Shown: positions 43,801-51,395, numbered from the stretch's first letter. The stretch is 64,000 nucleotides of DNA from Microbacterium wangchenii (GCF_004564355.1 NZ_CP038266.1:1550001-1614000); one strand, 5' to 3'. Notes: a model not told the origin generated them from the sequence alone. Numbers and translations: made by a program.

Positions 43801-44229
43801 GAGATCTTCGCCGAGCTCTCCGGTCTGGACATGAGCCACCCCGTCACGGTCCCCGCCGAGCCGGTCGAGGTCGACTTCGCACCGTTCGTCGGCACGTATG
43901 AGCGTGCCTCGGTGCGCATGGAGGTCTTCGCCGGCGAGGACGGACCGCGGCTGCGCACGACGATGCTCGGGCCGCTGGCGGAACTCGAGCCGCACACCGT
44001 CGAGGAGTACCCGCTGGTGCCCCTGGACGACCGCCTCTTCGCCCTGCGCGCCCCCGGCACGCAGACCTGGATGACCCTCACCTTCTATTCCCTGCCCACG
44101 GGCGAGGAGTACCTCCACTTCGGTGCGCGGGCGACCCCGAAGGTGTCGGACCGGGTCTCGGGCCCGGATGCCGCGACGGCGGCGGATGCGGCGGGCGCAC
44201 CGGCGGAGAAGGTCGACGTCCCGGCATGA
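40801..44229 (+). CDS. Bifunctional hydrolase: S9 prolyl-oligopeptidase-type peptidase fused to a beta-lactamase-fold serine hydrolase
   Basis: A 1142-aa fusion. Residues 1-400 are a WD40-like propeller (QPALSPDGARLAYV, APVFSPDGQTLAFL). Residues 400-655 are the S9 alpha/beta-hydrolase: nucleophile in GYSYGGFM (Ser507), Asp in GGADVRCP and His in GGSHLFP. Residues 665-1040 are a class C beta-lactamase-like domain: SxxK in GSISKVW (Ser722, Lys725), YCN (814-816), GHDGN (His961), followed by a lipocalin-like beta domain. No signal sequence, so both act on imported peptides. The second half closely matches the stand-alone protein at 34087. The GTG start overlaps the ATPase stop. No frameshift is needed to read both halves. 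Confidence 0.93.
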   Translation: MTRRLRIGDLAALTIPAQPALSPDGARLAYVLGGVDTQADRPVSSLWLAEGGAEPRRLTLGSADAAPVFSPDGQTLAFLREGQVWTLPLAGGEAQQRTSLPLGAGAAVWSPDGATIAFAAPVDLLADGDETDEDRAARGSSPIVTDGAGYQADGMGFLRGIRTQLHALDVASGEVRQLTGADAFASSPAWSPDGTRLAYVAKPVGVDDLTYRSAVHVLDPSDPAAPPAVVAFEGGVAATVAYAPDGRMVVAGWPGEPAGIARLYRVDPATGEAAELAASLDRNIMPGGPGYPGGLPQMSAAGEVVFAARDRGCTHVYAVSLEGGEPRVVHGGDAHVVAGLAVAGDHAAIVLSTATSFGEVVRIDLASGAEQVVTDHSAALDGVELFVRESREFPISDGVTVQGWLLRDPARAGSGPAPLLLDVHGGPHNAWNGAADDMHLYHQELVSRGWSVLMLNPRGSDGYGEEFFTAVNGRWGEVDAKDFLEPVDQLVAEGAADPERLAVTGYSYGGFMTCYLTSRDDRFAAAVAGGVVSDLISMGGTADEAHLLNVFEVAAMPWDPRDRERIAAMNPYAQVDRVQTPTLVLHGGADVRCPVGQAEQWHLALRERGVPTRLVLYPGGSHLFPLSGTPSHRIDYNTRVVEWVEQYAADAAGPRPAAIDAAHWQRRLTALAKRHKVPGAQLGILRLGDGRADDVVVAAHGTLNKNVETAPVAKDSIFQIGSISKVWTASVVLRLVDEGRLALDTRVKDVIPGFRLSEDELTDGITVWHLLTHTSGLDGDVFTDTGRGDDCIEKYVGLLDTAGMNHPLGATWSYCNSGYSILGRIIEILTGRTWDAAMRELLYEPLGLTHTVTLPEDAILHGAAVGHVEVAGEQIVTPAWLLPRGIGPAGLITSRAEDVLAFARLHMTGGVTAAGERLLSEDTVAQMQAFQAEVPDKHVLGDSWGLGWIRFDWNGDRLYGHDGNTLGQAAFLRIHPESGVAVTLLTNGGNTRDLYEELYREIFAELSGLDMSHPVTVPAEPVEVDFAPFVGTYERASVRMEVFAGEDGPRLRTTMLGPLAELEPHTVEEYPLVPLDDRLFALRAPGTQTWMTLTFYSLPTGEEYLHFGARATPKVSDRVSGPDAATAADAAGAPAEKVDVPA

Positions 44230-45350
44230 TCACCGCTTCCTCCGACGTCGCGACCGACGTGCTCGTCGGCACGGTGCGTCGCCTCGTCGAGTGCGAGTCG
44301 CCCTCCGCGGACTCCGCAGCCGTGGCGCGCTCGGCCGACCTCGTCGCCGCGATCGGGGACGAGCTGTTCGGCCGCGCGCCCGAGCGCATCGTCGTGGACG
44401 GCGTCTCCCACCTCCGATGGCGGTTCGGCGCGCACACGCGCGTGCTCGTCCTGGCCCATCACGACACGGTGTGGCCCTCGGGCACGCTGACGCGCCTGCC
44501 CTTCGCCGTGCACGAGGGGACGCTCACGGGTCCGGGATGCTTCGACATGAAGGCCGGGCTCGCGATGGCACTGCACGCCGTGGCGGGGCTCGAGGATCGT
44601 GACGGCGTCACGGTGCTGGTCACCGGCGACGAGGAGGTCGGCTCGCCGGCGTCGCGCGCCCTCATCGAGGACACTGCCCGGGGAGCCCGCGCCGCACTCG
44701 TGCTCGAGGCATCCGCCGACGGCGGCGCCCTGAAACTCGAGCGCAAGGGCGTGTCGCTGTACGAGATCGGAGTGCACGGACTCGCCGCGCACGCGGGCCT
44801 CGAGCCCGAGCGCGGCGTCAACGCGACCGTGGCCCTCGCGCACGCGGTCCTGGCCGTGTCGGCCCTCGCCGACCCGGCGCGGGGGACGACGGTGACCCCC
44901 ACCGTGGCGCGCTCGGGTGCGACGACCAATACCGTCCCGGCGCTGGCGACCTTCGCGGTCGACGTGCGTGCGCGCACGGCCGCCGAGCAGGATCGCGTGG
45001 ATGCGGCGGTCCGCTCCCTCACCGCGGAGGTCCCTGGTGCACGCCTGGAGGTGCGCGGCGGGGTCAACCGGCCGCCCTTGGAGGCCGCGGCATCCGCAGC
45101 CCTGTTCCAGCGGGCGCAGCGCATCGCCGCGCGCCTGGACCTCGAGCCCCTGCGGGGGACCGCGGTGGGCGGCGCGAGCGACGGCAACTTCACCGCCGGC
45201 ATGGGAGTGCCGACGCTCGACGGCCTGGGCGCGGTGGGCGGGGGCGCCCACGCCGAGCACGAGCACGTCGTGGTGGCCGACCTGGCTCCGCGCACGCAAC
45301 TGCTGCGCGCGCTTCTCGCCGAGCTCGCCGCAGAGCAGGAGACACCATGA
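44226..45350 (+). CDS. M20-family metallohydrolase (carboxypeptidase/desuccinylase type)
   Basis: A 374-aa zinc enzyme of the M20/ArgE/CPG2 group. Metal ligands are visible in LAHHDTVWP (His78, Asp80), GPGCFDMKAGL (bridging Asp107) and GDEEVGS (Asp135, with Glu136/137 as base and ligand); HAGLEPERGVNA is the dimerisation-domain loop. In the known D-to-L pathway of Geobacillus kaustophilus an M20 enzyme removes the succinyl group from N-succinyl-L-amino acids and sits beside GNAT and racemase genes, as here. Glutamate carboxypeptidase or plain peptidase activity remains possible. ATGA overlap on both sides. Confidence 0.9.
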   Translation: MITASSDVATDVLVGTVRRLVECESPSADSAAVARSADLVAAIGDELFGRAPERIVVDGVSHLRWRFGAHTRVLVLAHHDTVWPSGTLTRLPFAVHEGTLTGPGCFDMKAGLAMALHAVAGLEDRDGVTVLVTGDEEVGSPASRALIEDTARGARAALVLEASADGGALKLERKGVSLYEIGVHGLAAHAGLEPERGVNATVALAHAVLAVSALADPARGTTVTPTVARSGATTNTVPALATFAVDVRARTAAEQDRVDAAVRSLTAEVPGARLEVRGGVNRPPLEAAASAALFQRAQRIAARLDLEPLRGTAVGGASDGNFTAGMGVPTLDGLGAVGGGAHAEHEHVVVADLAPRTQLLRALLAELAAEQETP

Positions 45351-46159
45351 CCGATCTGATGTTCGCCGACGTCGTCGTGGCCACGGCGCTCACGGCCGCC
45401 GAGACGGCGGCGGAGGCCGCCGGCGTGCGGGTGCGCGAAGTGGCCGGCGTCGCCGAGCAGGCCGCCGTCGTCGACCTGCTGTCGCAGATCTGGGGGCGGG
45501 GGCCGGAGAACCCCGCCGTTCCGCCCGAGCTGCTGCGCGCCCTCGGCAAGGCGGGCAACTACATCGCGGGCGCGTTCGCCGGCGACGACCTCGTCGGCGC
45601 GACGATCGGGTTCCACTCGGCGCCGGACCGGCATGCGCTGCACAGCCACATCGCGGGGGTCGCGCCATCCCATATCGGCCGATCCGTGGGTTTCGCGATG
45701 AAGCTGCACCAGCGCGGGTGGGCGCTCTCGCGCGGCATCGACGCGATCGAGTGGACCTTCGACCCGCTCGTGTCACGCAACGCGTACTTCAACATCGCCA
45801 AGCTGCACGCGCTGCCGGTGGAGTACCTGACCAACTTCTACGGCGCCATGTCGGACGCGATCAACAGCGACGGCGACACCGACCGGCTGCTCGTGCGGTG
45901 GGATCTGCGCGACGACGACGTCGCCGACGCGGCGGCGGGGCATCCGCCGGCCGTCTCCGCCCACGGCCCGTGCCACGCGACCGTCGCGGTGCCCGACGAC
46001 ATCCAGCGGATGCGCCGGACCGATGTCGACGCGGCACGCGCGTGGCGCCGGACGCTGCGCGAGCAGCTCACCGCTCACCTGGAGTCCGGCGGCCGGGTCG
46101 TCGGCTTCGACCGTGCCGAGGGGTACATCATCAGGCTCGGAGAGGGAATCACCGTATGA
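45347..46159 (+). CDS. GNAT-superfamily N-acyltransferase, COG3375 type
   Basis: A 270-aa protein of the COG3375 subgroup of GNAT proteins. ALGKAGNYIAGAFAGDDLVG leads to LHSHIAGVAPSHIGRSVGFA, with the acetyl/succinyl-CoA loop, and WTFDPLVSRNAYFNIAKLHA is the diagnostic block, ending with NFYGAMSDAINSDGDTDRLL. Relatives stand next to N-succinylamino-acid racemase genes and the Geobacillus member transfers succinyl from succinyl-CoA to D-amino acids. I therefore propose D-amino acid N-succinyltransferase. It shares four-base overlaps with both neighbours. Confidence 0.85.
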   Translation: MTDLMFADVVVATALTAAETAAEAAGVRVREVAGVAEQAAVVDLLSQIWGRGPENPAVPPELLRALGKAGNYIAGAFAGDDLVGATIGFHSAPDRHALHSHIAGVAPSHIGRSVGFAMKLHQRGWALSRGIDAIEWTFDPLVSRNAYFNIAKLHALPVEYLTNFYGAMSDAINSDGDTDRLLVRWDLRDDDVADAAAGHPPAVSAHGPCHATVAVPDDIQRMRRTDVDAARAWRRTLREQLTAHLESGGRVVGFDRAEGYIIRLGEGITV

Positions 46160-47262
46160 AGATCGAGGGCTTCGAACTGCGCCGGGTGGCGATGCCGCTG
46201 GCGTCGCCGTTCCGCACGTCGTTCGGCACGCAGACCGACCGCGACATCCTGCTGGTGAAGGCGGTGACCGATGCGGCCGAGGGCTGGGGCGAATGCGTCA
46301 CGCTGCCGAACCCGGTGTACTCGCCTGAGTACACCGAAGGCGCCGTCGACGTTCTGAAACGGTTCTTCATCCCCGCCCTCGGGGCCGCCGGCATCGGGGA
46401 CGCGAACGCGGTCGCCGAGGTGCTCAAGCCCTTCAAGGGCCACCGCATGGCGAAGGCGGCGCTGGAGACCGCCGTGCTCGACGCCGAGCTGCGCGGGGAG
46501 GGCCGCTCGTTCGCGCGCGAGCTCGGTTCCGTGCGCGACACCGTGCCGTGCGGGGTGTCGGTGGGGATCATGGACTCGGTGCCGAAGCTGCTGGAGGCCG
46601 TCGGGGGGTACCTCGACGAGGGCTACGTGCGCATCAAGCTCAAGATCGAGCCCGGCTGGGACGTCGACGTCGTGCGCGCCGTGCGGGAGCGCTTCGGCGA
46701 CGACGTGCTGCTGCAGGTCGACGCGAACACCGCGTACACGCTGCGCGACGCGCCCCACCTCGCCAAGCTCGACGCCTTCGACCTGCTGCTGATCGAGCAG
46801 CCCCTCGAGGAGGAGGACGTCCTCGGGCACGCCGACCTCGCGAAGATCGTGAAGACGCCCATCTGCCTGGACGAGTCGATCACCTCGGCGCAGACGGCGG
46901 CCGCCGCGATCCGCCTGGGCGCGACGAGCATCATCAACATCAAGCCCGGCCGGGTCGGCGGGTACCTCGAGGCCCGCCGCATCCACGACCTCGCCTCAGC
47001 GCACGGCATCCCGGTGTGGTGCGGGGGGATGGTCGAATCGGGCCTCGGGCGCGCCGCGAACATCGCGCTGGCGTCCCTGCCCGGCTTCACGCTGCCCGGC
47101 GACGTCTCGGCGAGCGGGCGCTTCTACGCCACCGACATCACCAAACCCTTCGTCATGCACGACGGCCACCTCACGGTGCCGTCGGGTCCCGGTCTGGGGG
47201 TGACCCCCGTGCCGCACATCCTCGACGAGCTGACCACCGCCGTGGAGTGGGTTCCGATCTGA
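46156..47262 (+). CDS. N-succinylamino-acid racemase/o-succinylbenzoate synthase (enolase superfamily)
   Basis: A 368-aa enolase-superfamily enzyme. Active-site residues fall at the numbers used for Amycolatopsis NSAR: KxK with Lys161 and Lys163, metal ligands Asp189 (VDAN), Glu214 (LIEQPL) and Asp239 (CLDES), and Lys263 (INIKPGRVGG). The family splits into menaquinone o-succinylbenzoate synthase (MenC) and racemases of N-succinyl amino acids, often with both activities. No other men gene is here and the flanking genes are the M20 and GNAT enzymes, so racemase is favoured. The start overlaps the GNAT stop. Confidence 0.9.
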   Translation: MKIEGFELRRVAMPLASPFRTSFGTQTDRDILLVKAVTDAAEGWGECVTLPNPVYSPEYTEGAVDVLKRFFIPALGAAGIGDANAVAEVLKPFKGHRMAKAALETAVLDAELRGEGRSFARELGSVRDTVPCGVSVGIMDSVPKLLEAVGGYLDEGYVRIKLKIEPGWDVDVVRAVRERFGDDVLLQVDANTAYTLRDAPHLAKLDAFDLLLIEQPLEEEDVLGHADLAKIVKTPICLDESITSAQTAAAAIRLGATSIINIKPGRVGGYLEARRIHDLASAHGIPVWCGGMVESGLGRAANIALASLPGFTLPGDVSASGRFYATDITKPFVMHDGHLTVPSGPGLGVTPVPHILDELTTAVEWVPI

Positions 47263-47279
47263 CGGATATGCTCCACCTC

Positions 47280-48929
47280 ATGAGTGCGGGCCGGGCGGAG
47301 GGCTTTGCGCGGTCGAGTCTGGGTCGCGTCATCGACGACCTCGGCGTCACCCTCCTCGACGTCGCGCACGGCCGCATCGACGCCGAGCGCGATGTGGGCG
47401 GCGTGGTCATCCACGACCCCGCCGACGAACCGGTCTACCCGCCCGGCGCGATCGTGCTGGGCGTCGGGGTGCGCGGCGCGCAGGGCATCACGGCGCTGCT
47501 GCACGAACTCGGTGCGCACGCCGTGGCGGCGCTCGTCGTCCGCTCACCCGTCGAGGTGACCGAGGAGGTGCGCGGGGCGTGCGACGCGCACGGGATCGCC
47601 CTGCTGGGCCTCGCGCGCGGCGCGACCTGGACGCAGTTGGCGGCTCTGCTGCGGTCGCTGCTGGCGGAGGACGACATCGGCGAGACCCACGTGGAGTCGC
47701 TCGGCGGCCTTCCCTCCGGCGACCTGTTCGCCGTCGCCGGTGCCATCGCGTCGCTGCTGGATGCACCGATCACGATCGAGGATCGCTCCTCGCGCGTCCT
47801 CGCCTTCTCGGGGCGTCAGGAGGAGGCGGACGCGTCGCGAGCGGAGACGATCATCGGCCGTCAGGTGCCCGAGCGGTACGCCCGCGTGCTGACGGAGATG
47901 GGCGTCTTCCGCGACCTGTACCGCGACGACCGCCCCGTCGTGGTCGACCCCATCCGGCTCGGGGAGGGGGCGACGACCCAGCGCGTCGCGATCGCCGTGC
48001 GCGCCGGCGACGAGGTGCTCGGATCGATCTGGGCCGCGATGGACGGTCCCCTCACCGCCGAGCGCACGGCCACGCTGCGGGATGCGGCGAAGCTCGTCGC
48101 GCTGCACCTGCTGCGCGTGCGCGCCGGCGCCGACGTGCAGCGGCGCCTGCGCACCGAACTGGTCAGCACGGCGCTGGAGGGCCGCGGCGGCGCGAGCGAC
48201 GCGCTCGGGCGCCTGAGCCTCACCGGACGCCGCGTGTGCGTGATCGCCGCGGCGCTGGTGGCCGGCGAACGCGGCACTGCGCCAGCGGACCAGCAGCAGC
48301 TCGCCGAGCGCGAGAGATTCACCGACGCCCTCGCCGTGCACCTTTCGGCCGTGCAGCCCGGTGCCGCAGCGGCGCTCGTCGGCGACGTCGTCTACGCGAT
48401 CCTCCCCGCCGCGGGGGAGGAGGCCGAGGAGCGGTCGGTGCGCGTGCTGGAGGAGTTCCTCGAGCGCGTCGGCACCCGCATGCCCGCCGTTGTGGCCGTC
48501 GGCCCCGCATCCGATGACATCGCCGGGCTCGCCCGGTCGCGCGCGGCGGCTCTCCGGGTGCTCCGGGTCCTCCGGGAACAGGCCGCGGCGGCGGCCGTGC
48601 GGCGCCCCGTCGCGCGCGTGGCCGACGTGCAGACCGACTCCCTGCTGCTCGAGCTGCGCGACCTCCTCGCCGCGCGCGGTGACCGGCTGAGCGGACCGGT
48701 GAGCCGGCTCGTCGAGCACGACAGCCGCGGCGACGGACGTCTCGTCGAGACACTGCAGGCGTGGCTGGACTCCTTCGGGGATGTCGGTGCGGCGGCGGCG
48801 GCATCCTTCGTCCACCCCAACACGTTCCGCTACCGGCTGCGCCGGGCGGCGGAGGTGTCGGGGCTCGACCTCAACGACCGCGACGCGCGGTTCGCCGCGA
48901 TGCTGCACTTGCGGATGCTGGGACGCTGA
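47280..48929 (+). CDS. PucR/CdaR-type transcriptional regulator
   Basis: A 549-aa regulator. The N-terminal PucR domain (GRVIDDLGVTLLDVAHGRID, GGVVIHDPADEPVYPPGAIV) is followed by a GAF-like middle part (DAPITIEDRSSRVLAFSGRQ) and a C-terminal helix-turn-helix (FVHPNTFRYRLRRAAEVSGL). PucR proteins activate purine or amino acid catabolic genes. It sits at the end of the peptide/D-amino acid operon and is its likely regulator. TATGCT (47267-47272) ends seven bases before ATG 47280, so it has its own leaderless-type promoter; ATG 47268 lies within that hexamer and is less likely. Confidence 0.88.
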   Translation: MSAGRAEGFARSSLGRVIDDLGVTLLDVAHGRIDAERDVGGVVIHDPADEPVYPPGAIVLGVGVRGAQGITALLHELGAHAVAALVVRSPVEVTEEVRGACDAHGIALLGLARGATWTQLAALLRSLLAEDDIGETHVESLGGLPSGDLFAVAGAIASLLDAPITIEDRSSRVLAFSGRQEEADASRAETIIGRQVPERYARVLTEMGVFRDLYRDDRPVVVDPIRLGEGATTQRVAIAVRAGDEVLGSIWAAMDGPLTAERTATLRDAAKLVALHLLRVRAGADVQRRLRTELVSTALEGRGGASDALGRLSLTGRRVCVIAAALVAGERGTAPADQQQLAERERFTDALAVHLSAVQPGAAAALVGDVVYAILPAAGEEAEERSVRVLEEFLERVGTRMPAVVAVGPASDDIAGLARSRAAALRVLRVLREQAAAAAVRRPVARVADVQTDSLLLELRDLLAARGDRLSGPVSRLVEHDSRGDGRLVETLQAWLDSFGDVGAAAAASFVHPNTFRYRLRRAAEVSGLDLNDRDARFAAMLHLRMLGR

Positions 48930-48942
48930 CGCGCACGGCGTT

Positions 48943-49893
48943 TCAGGGGGTGTGGCGTTCGGCCGCCGTCGCAGCCAGGTGCGCGAGGTCATCCGCTCCC
49001 AGCCCCGGCCACCCGTGCAGCATCCGCCGCCACGGCTCCGGCACCGCGCCGGCCCCGTAGACCGCCCCGGCCAGGGAGCCGGCGATGGCGGCGACGGTGT
49101 CGGTGTCATTGCCGCCGCGCACGGCGCGCTCGAGTGCGTCCACGAGCGACGCGGACCCGGCGACGGCCGACAGCGCCGCCTGGAACGCGCGCACGACCCA
49201 TCCGTTCTGCGCGGCGAAATCGCGCGGGTGCGTCCCCGGCGCCAGGGCCTCGTCGATGATCGCGGCCCAGCGATCGCGACGCGTGGCCGGCAGCCATGCC
49301 ACCTGGGCGCGCACGTCGAGGTCCCCGGTGAGGATCGCGTGGCGGATCGCGAGACACCACAGCGCGCACGCGTCGGCGTTGTCCTCCTCCCAGTGGGTCA
49401 GGCGCGCCACGCGGCCGGCGTCGTCGACCAGCGCCGCAGGGTCGTCATCGAGATGGCCCAGCGCGACGGGGCCCGTGCGCATGAGCGAGCCGTTGCCGCC
49501 GCTGCGTCCGGCGGCCAGGTGCACCGCCTCGGAGGTGGCGAGCGCGTCGCTCTCCGTCGGGGTGGGGCCGAGGCGCTCGAGCACCGCGCGGGTCTGCGCG
49601 CCGACGTCCTTCGCCGTGGCCGCCCATCCGATCCACGCGGTCACGATCCCCGCCAGCACCCGCTCGTCGTCGAGCCGGTCGCCGGCGGCGAGGGCCTGCA
49701 GGATCGGCACCGCCATGCTCGTGTCGTCGGTCCATTCGCCGACGTCGTGCCCGAACGTGCCCCGCCCGAACTCGACGGGCGTCGTGTCGGCGAGCGCCGG
49801 TCCGAACTCGTACTGCGCGCCCAGCGCGTCGCCGGCGGCCGAGGCGACGACGGCGCCCACGGCGCGATCCAGTCGGGCGGTGGTCAAGGTCAT
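48943..49893 (-). CDS. ADP-ribosylglycohydrolase family protein
   Basis: A 316-aa all-helical protein of the ARH/DraG family, which removes ADP-ribose from proteins or small molecules with a Mg2+ pair. Metal-site motifs are clear: ASAAGDALGAQYE, GEWTDDTSMAV and GGNDTDTVAAIAGSLAGA near the C-terminus. GGGAGCC precedes ATG 49893; an in-frame ATG at 49929 is the alternative. The partner ADP-ribosyltransferase is not in the window. Converges on the PucR gene, 13 bp stop to stop. Confidence 0.9.
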   Translation of the reverse strand: MTLTTARLDRAVGAVVASAAGDALGAQYEFGPALADTTPVEFGRGTFGHDVGEWTDDTSMAVPILQALAAGDRLDDERVLAGIVTAWIGWAATAKDVGAQTRAVLERLGPTPTESDALATSEAVHLAAGRSGGNGSLMRTGPVALGHLDDDPAALVDDAGRVARLTHWEEDNADACALWCLAIRHAILTGDLDVRAQVAWLPATRRDRWAAIIDEALAPGTHPRDFAAQNGWVVRAFQAALSAVAGSASLVDALERAVRGGNDTDTVAAIAGSLAGAVYGAGAVPEPWRRMLHGWPGLGADDLAHLAATAAERHTP

Positions 49894-49944
49894 GGCGGCT
49901 CCCGGTGGCTGTCGCGGGTCGAGGGGCACTCCGCATCGTACGGC

Positions 49945-50010
49945 GGCGTGGTCGGATCGGACGTCTATGATCTGGATCGGGACGGGGACGGGATCGCCTG
50001 CAACAGCTGA
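49945..50010 (+). pseudogene. Remnant of an Excalibur calcium-binding domain gene
   Basis: An in-frame stretch reads GGVVGSDVYDLDRDGDGIACNS and then stops. DRDGDGIAC is the core of the Excalibur domain, a short extracellular calcium-binding motif usually found at the end of secreted nucleases and similar proteins. No start or upstream part of such a gene exists: upstream lies the start of the divergent ADP-ribosylglycohydrolase. It precedes a secreted HNH nuclease by 60 bp, a type of protein that often carries this domain. Confidence 0.6.
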
Positions 50011-50069
50011 TCCGCCCCAGCACGGCGTGTGTTCGACGTCGTGATGGTGCGAAAGATCGGTGAAGCGCA

Positions 50070-50801
50070 GTGAGTTCGACGAGACGTCTTCCGCGCGCCC
50101 GCCGGCGCGCCCGCGGCGCCGCCCGCACGCTGGTCGCTGTGCTCGCGGGTCTTGTGCTGTGCCTGGGGCTGACGCTCGTCGCCCCCGGGTGGTTCGCCGA
50201 TCCGGCCCCCGGCACGGCTTCCGCGCCCGTGGATGCGCGCGCCGACGTCGAGCGCGCCCGCGAGACTCTCACGGCGCTGGACACGGTGCCCGGCCAGTCG
50301 ATCGCCCGCTACTACCGGGAGGCCTTCGGGACGGCGTGGCACGATCTCGACCGGAACGGATGCGACACGCGCAACGACGTCCTGCGCCGCGATCTGGACG
50401 ACGCCGTCCTGAAGGAGGGCACCAACGGCTGCAAGGTGCTCAGCGGCGTGCTCGTGGATCCCTACACCGGCGACCGCGTGGAGTTCGTCTCGGGGACGGA
50501 CACGTCGGCACGGGTGCAGATCGACCATCTCGTCCCGCTCGCGTGGGCGTGGCGGCACGGCGCGGAGTTCTGGAGCGACGAGGACCGGCTGGCCTTCGCC
50601 AACGACCCCGACAACCTTCGCGCGACGGCCGGCGCGGTGAACCAGTCGAAGGGCGATTCCGGACCGGTGGAGTGGATGCCGCCGGCCGAGGCGTCGCACT
50701 GCGCGTACGCCGCCGATTACATCGCCGTGCTCGGTGAGTGGGACCTGGGCGTCACCGGCGATGACCGCACGGCGCTGGAGCAGGTCCTGGCCCGCTGCTG
50801 A
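50070..50801 (+). CDS. Secreted HNH-type nuclease (DUF1524/GmrSD C-terminal-like)
   Basis: A 243-aa protein: Arg-rich N-terminus, one membrane/signal helix (TLVAVLAGLVLCLGLTLVAP), then a DUF1524 nuclease. IDHLVPLAWAWRHGA carries the catalytic DH, with WSDEDRLAFANDPDNLRATA and NQSKGDSGPVEWMPP completing the His-Me finger fold; four cysteines may form disulfides. Likely degrades DNA outside the cell for nutrient use. GTG 50070 is the start, with GGTGAAG upstream. Many relatives end in an Excalibur domain; this one does not, and a remnant of that domain lies just upstream. Confidence 0.88.
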   Translation: MSSTRRLPRARRRARGAARTLVAVLAGLVLCLGLTLVAPGWFADPAPGTASAPVDARADVERARETLTALDTVPGQSIARYYREAFGTAWHDLDRNGCDTRNDVLRRDLDDAVLKEGTNGCKVLSGVLVDPYTGDRVEFVSGTDTSARVQIDHLVPLAWAWRHGAEFWSDEDRLAFANDPDNLRATAGAVNQSKGDSGPVEWMPPAEASHCAYAADYIAVLGEWDLGVTGDDRTALEQVLARC

Positions 50802-50817
50802 GCACCGCGCGACCCGT

Positions 50818-51324
50818 TCACCCGGCCGCGGAGGGCGCCGCCGCGCTGGTGCGCCCTTCGGCGTAGCGATCCCGCGCGCGGTCGTGGCGCTTGGTCACCG
50901 GCACGAGCTCGGTCGCCTTCGGCAGCCCCATCGGCTTCGTCGACACGTACACGCTCTCGGCGCGCTCGACGAGGAACGTCTCGTGCCAGATCCCCACGGC
51001 GCCCGGCGCCTTCCGCGCCATCCGGTTGAAGCGCGTCCAGGCCGGCCGGTGCTCCTGCGTGGGGGAGGAGGCGTATCGATAGAGCTTGTCGATCGAGGAC
51101 CAGTACTGCACGACGTACGGTCCTCGGGCGCCGAAGAGGATGGCGTAGCCGAGCATGCCGGAGTCCACCTCGACGCTGAGCTCCCGCAGCATCCGTGGCA
51201 TGGCCACGAATGTGGGGAGCCACAGGTCCGGCCGCCACCACCGGTTGATCTCCATGCCGATGTGGAACACCACGAGCTCGCCCTCGTAGCGGTGCGTCGC
51301 CCGGCCCGGCACGATCCGACTCAT
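50818..51324 (-). CDS. DUF4188 domain protein (antibiotic-monooxygenase-like fold)
   Basis: A 168-aa protein with the DUF4188 pattern: VVFHIGMEINRWWRPDLWLP, FVAMPRMLREL, GARGPYVVQYWSSIDKLYRY and VGIWHETFLVERAESVYV. The domain is a dimeric ferredoxin-like barrel related to ABM monooxygenases; enzymatic role unknown. GGGAGCA precedes ATG 51324. It is divergent from a MerR regulator with two palindromes between them, which strongly suggests it is the regulated target. Similar pairs respond to organic compounds or oxidants. Confidence 0.85.
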   Translation of the reverse strand: MSRIVPGRATHRYEGELVVFHIGMEINRWWRPDLWLPTFVAMPRMLRELSVEVDSGMLGYAILFGARGPYVVQYWSSIDKLYRYASSPTQEHRPAWTRFNRMARKAPGAVGIWHETFLVERAESVYVSTKPMGLPKATELVPVTKRHDRARDRYAEGRTSAAAPSAAG

Positions 51325-51340
51325 TGTCTGCTCCCATCTC

Positions 51341-51377
51341 GATAGCTTCACTATCCAGATTGGATAGCGCTACTATC
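51341..51377. promoter_or_regulatory. Twin GATAG-N5-CTATC operators between MerR and DUF4188 genes
   Basis: Two exact palindromes, GATAGCTTCACTATC (51341-51355) and GATAGCGCTACTATC (51363-51377), are separated by seven bases. The inner arms form a third palindrome, CTATCCA/TGGATAG. TTCACT (51347-51352) and TACTAT (51371-51376) fit a promoter with an 18-bp spacer toward the MerR gene, the stretched spacing typical of MerR control. Confidence 0.75.
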
Positions 51378-51395
51378 TGTGTCAAGGGGTGAGGG

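Noticed and set aside
46156..47262. Plain menaquinone-pathway MenC
   Set aside because: Not excluded biochemically, but no men gene is nearby and the overlapping GNAT and M20 genes fit the racemase pathway better.
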